Below, piece after piece: positions 62,553 to 64,000 of a DNA stretch of 64,000 nt. The stretch's first letter is position 1. Each line of letters begins with the position of its first letter. This stretch comes from Bin5 sp965204705 (GTDB taxonomy: Bacteria > Chloroflexota > Anaerolineae > Caldilineales > Caldilineaceae). The position numbers and the translations under genes are program-made. The stretch spans positions 2,728,001 to 2,792,000 of the forward strand of contig OZ242006.1 of assembly GCA_965204705.1 (NCBI GenBank), written 5' to 3'. Below the pieces are notes generated by a model. That model had not been told where the DNA came from. It saw only the letters and a program-made list of their open reading frames with translations, and searched no databases.

Positions 62553-63578
62553 TCATTGTGCAAAGGTGTTTCCCACTTGAAACAGGTAGGAGTACGCAGT
62601 CACCTTATTCGAATCGGCGCCTTGCGAGGCCAGAATATCCGAACCCAGCCCTAACGCAGAGAAAACCGTTCCAAGTGGGTCACCTGAAGCAGCCGACCAA
62701 GCGGCGCCTGCAAGCCCGAAGGACCACGACGGAAGGTTTCTTTTCAGCTCCCTGCGAGTCGAGCGTTGGAGATCGTGGGCCGCGTCGGCGATTTCCTGGC
62801 GTCGCTGTAGTAGATGGGCTTCTCGCTCTTGAGGGAGGCTAAAGTCGGCAAGCTCAGCCATGAATCCCCGCAGGTCTCGCATATAGGCTCGGTGTGAAGC
62901 CCGATGTTCGGCCCGGAATTGCAGGAGTTCATCAAGGGGAACCAGGTCCATGTTGAAACTGACGGGTTCAAGGTCGAAAGCGATTACACTGCCGCGCGAC
63001 GGCATTCGTTCTCTCGAAAGAGTGTCGATAAGGTCCCGGAGCGCGCGCGTGTCATGGGTTGTTGGGTGCACGAATAGGTTCTGCGAGTTCCCCGCCGAAC
63101 GCGCCAGTTGCGCGAGGACGACGAGGATGGTGGTGCGTACTACTGGGTGAAGCGGTATCGACACGCCATCCTCGCTGGGCCTTGCAAGTCCCTTTGCCTG
63201 GAGTTCCGATACCAGCGACTTAGCCAGGTCAACGTTAGCCCCATAGCCTATTTGGGACTGAGACAACTCATGGAAATATTGCTTTTCGGGAAGATCCTCG
63301 AATACTCCGTTGGCAAGTAAATCGCTAACGATTTCAGCCAGGCTCTTCGCCATTTCCTCGTCTACCCACGTGTTCGGTTCGAGAACTTCGAGGAGACCCT
63401 GGTCTTCAAGCGGTTCGGCCAAAACGGGATCCGCTGCATGGTGTCGACCATACATATAGTCCGGAAGCAGAATCGAGACCCTATCGAAGAACAAAAGCAG
63501 TGACTTCACCCACCCGCTTTCATCCATGCCCCAATAGGGGTTGGGATAATAGTATGCGACATCAAGACGTTCACTCAT
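62553..63578 (-). CDS. Protein of unknown function (distantly DUF6236-like)
   Basis: This 341-residue protein begins with VAYYYPNPYWG and WVKSLLLFFDRVSILLPDY, a start that reminds me of DUF6236 proteins from accessory regions. A helical, charged middle part is followed by QFRAEHRASHRAYMRDLRGFM and an amphipathic C-terminal region with small residues (GLAGAAWSAASGDPLG) that may touch the membrane. AGGTGA lies five bases before the ATG at 63578; a GTG three codons earlier is possible. It follows the partial gene at the right edge by 61 bp on the same strand and may be cotranscribed with it. Confidence 0.7.
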   Translation of the reverse strand: MSERLDVAYYYPNPYWGMDESGWVKSLLLFFDRVSILLPDYMYGRHHAADPVLAEPLEDQGLLEVLEPNTWVDEEMAKSLAEIVSDLLANGVFEDLPEKQYFHELSQSQIGYGANVDLAKSLVSELQAKGLARPSEDGVSIPLHPVVRTTILVVLAQLARSAGNSQNLFVHPTTHDTRALRDLIDTLSRERMPSRGSVIAFDLEPVSFNMDLVPLDELLQFRAEHRASHRAYMRDLRGFMAELADFSLPQEREAHLLQRRQEIADAAHDLQRSTRRELKRNLPSWSFGLAGAAWSAASGDPLGTVFSALGLGSDILASQGADSNKVTAYSYLFQVGNTFAQ

Positions 63579-63639
63579 TTCATTCACCTATAGCTGTTAT
63601 TAGGACCTTTGAGCTAGGGTGGCCCTGGGAGCACCAAAA

Positions 63640-64000
63640 CTATTGTGGGGGAATCTCCTGTAGAGTACTCATCTCCATAGACAAAATTACCTCAGGATAC
63701 ATCAGCCCGCGCTGTTTCATCATTTCATCTAGAACTTGGCTAAGGTTTAGGGGGATTGCTTGCCCTGCCACATCCCTAAATGCATTGACTAACCTTTGGC
63801 CGAGTTTTTCGAACTGCTCTAATTCGACGACCTTCATGTCTGGTGAGGGACTCGCCTGTTCCGAAGCAGGCAACAAAGGTCCGACGAAAACTGGAATAAT
63901 CTCCGAAACATCATAGCGGTCTTTTACCCATTGCACGTGGTTATGCAACTGACCAACGTAGTCCTTTTTGTATGGAGAGGCTGACTGCTTGTCAGTTTTT
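63640..64000 (-). CDS. C-terminal part of an unrecognised protein, possibly nuclease-like
   Basis: The frame is open from the right window edge to a stop at 63640, giving about 119 residues of a longer protein. It reads a Lys-rich segment with KTDKQ, then VGQLHNHVQWVKDRYDVSEI, VFVGPLLPASEQASPSPD and a helical tail. The pattern of basic residues followed by a Gln-Leu-His helix and a strand ending in VFVG recalls the last part of PD-(D/E)xK nuclease cores, but the acidic motif would lie outside the window, so this is only a guess. A TTG at 63948 is an unlikely start, since the frame continues upstream. Confidence 0.6.
   Translation of the reverse strand, partial: KTDKQSASPYKKDYVGQLHNHVQWVKDRYDVSEIIPVFVGPLLPASEQASPSPDMKVVELEQFEKLGQRLVNAFRDVAGQAIPLNLSQVLDEMMKQRGLMYPEVILSMEMSTLQEIPPQ

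Noticed and set aside
1..64000. tRNA, rRNA and riboswitches
   Set aside because: No cloverleaf with conserved T-loop sequence, rRNA core motif or known riboswitch core was seen by eye on either strand; a covariance-model scan would be needed to exclude them.

Overview
The window looks like a chromosomal segment of a Gram-negative-type or monoderm Chloroflexota bacterium, most plausibly a Caldilineaceae-like or sponge-associated lineage. This is an inference from gene content: several enolase-superfamily sugar-acid dehydratases, phytanoyl-CoA dioxygenase-like enzymes, LplA/B/C-type sugar transporters with Tat lipoprotein binding proteins, secreted SH3 and Thr/Pro-linker proteins, and very large leucine-rich-repeat proteins. 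No rRNA, tRNA or CRISPR array was seen.

Left part (1-10705, minus strand): one long catabolic operon read from a strong promoter at 10677-10705. It encodes a sugar-binding lipoprotein, two permeases, a GH4 glycosidase, an enolase-superfamily dehydratase, an SDR oxidoreductase and a large glycosidase-like protein that runs off the left edge. Together they would import and dismantle a glycoside or sugar acid. Next come an intergenic zone with a hairpin-rich dispersed repeat (10840-11423), a secreted SH3 protein closed by a textbook terminator, and a HlyD-type adaptor.

Middle part (14978-36292): a RhaD-like aldolase/dehydrogenase fusion, a DUF169 protein, a GNAT acetyltransferase that seems to start at ATT two bases after the aldo-keto reductase stop, the aldo-keto reductase, and a SAF-domain dehydrogenase. 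These are followed by a SWIM protein with a SNF2 helicase, formate-THF ligase, a DUF2277 protein, two flavin-binding-fold proteins, a MacB/FtsX-type ABC exporter pair, and a phytanoyl-CoA-dioxygenase-like protein fused to HEAT repeats.

LRR part (36537-48927): two paralogous secreted LRR proteins of 2850 and 1049 residues, with fibronectin-III-like modules and 23-residue LRRs. The larger gene carries a recent internal duplication of period 1506 bp. The smaller ends in what looks like a metallopeptidase-type domain whose zinc motif has lost both histidines.

Right part (49311-59637): a decayed secreted-protein remnant, an overlapping dioxygenase/dehydratase pair, a second copy of the dispersed repeat, a 20-bp triple repeat, and a plus-strand cluster behind a good promoter (peptide-type binding protein, beta-propeller protein, enolase-superfamily enzyme, ThDP enzyme).

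Right end (59925-64000): an accessory-looking region. It has a zinc-ribbon membrane protein, an IS3-type transposase remnant that has cut off the end of a small membrane protein gene, a possible small RNA with its own promoter and terminator, a frameshifted tyrosine recombinase, and two unrecognised genes at the edge, one possibly nuclease-like.
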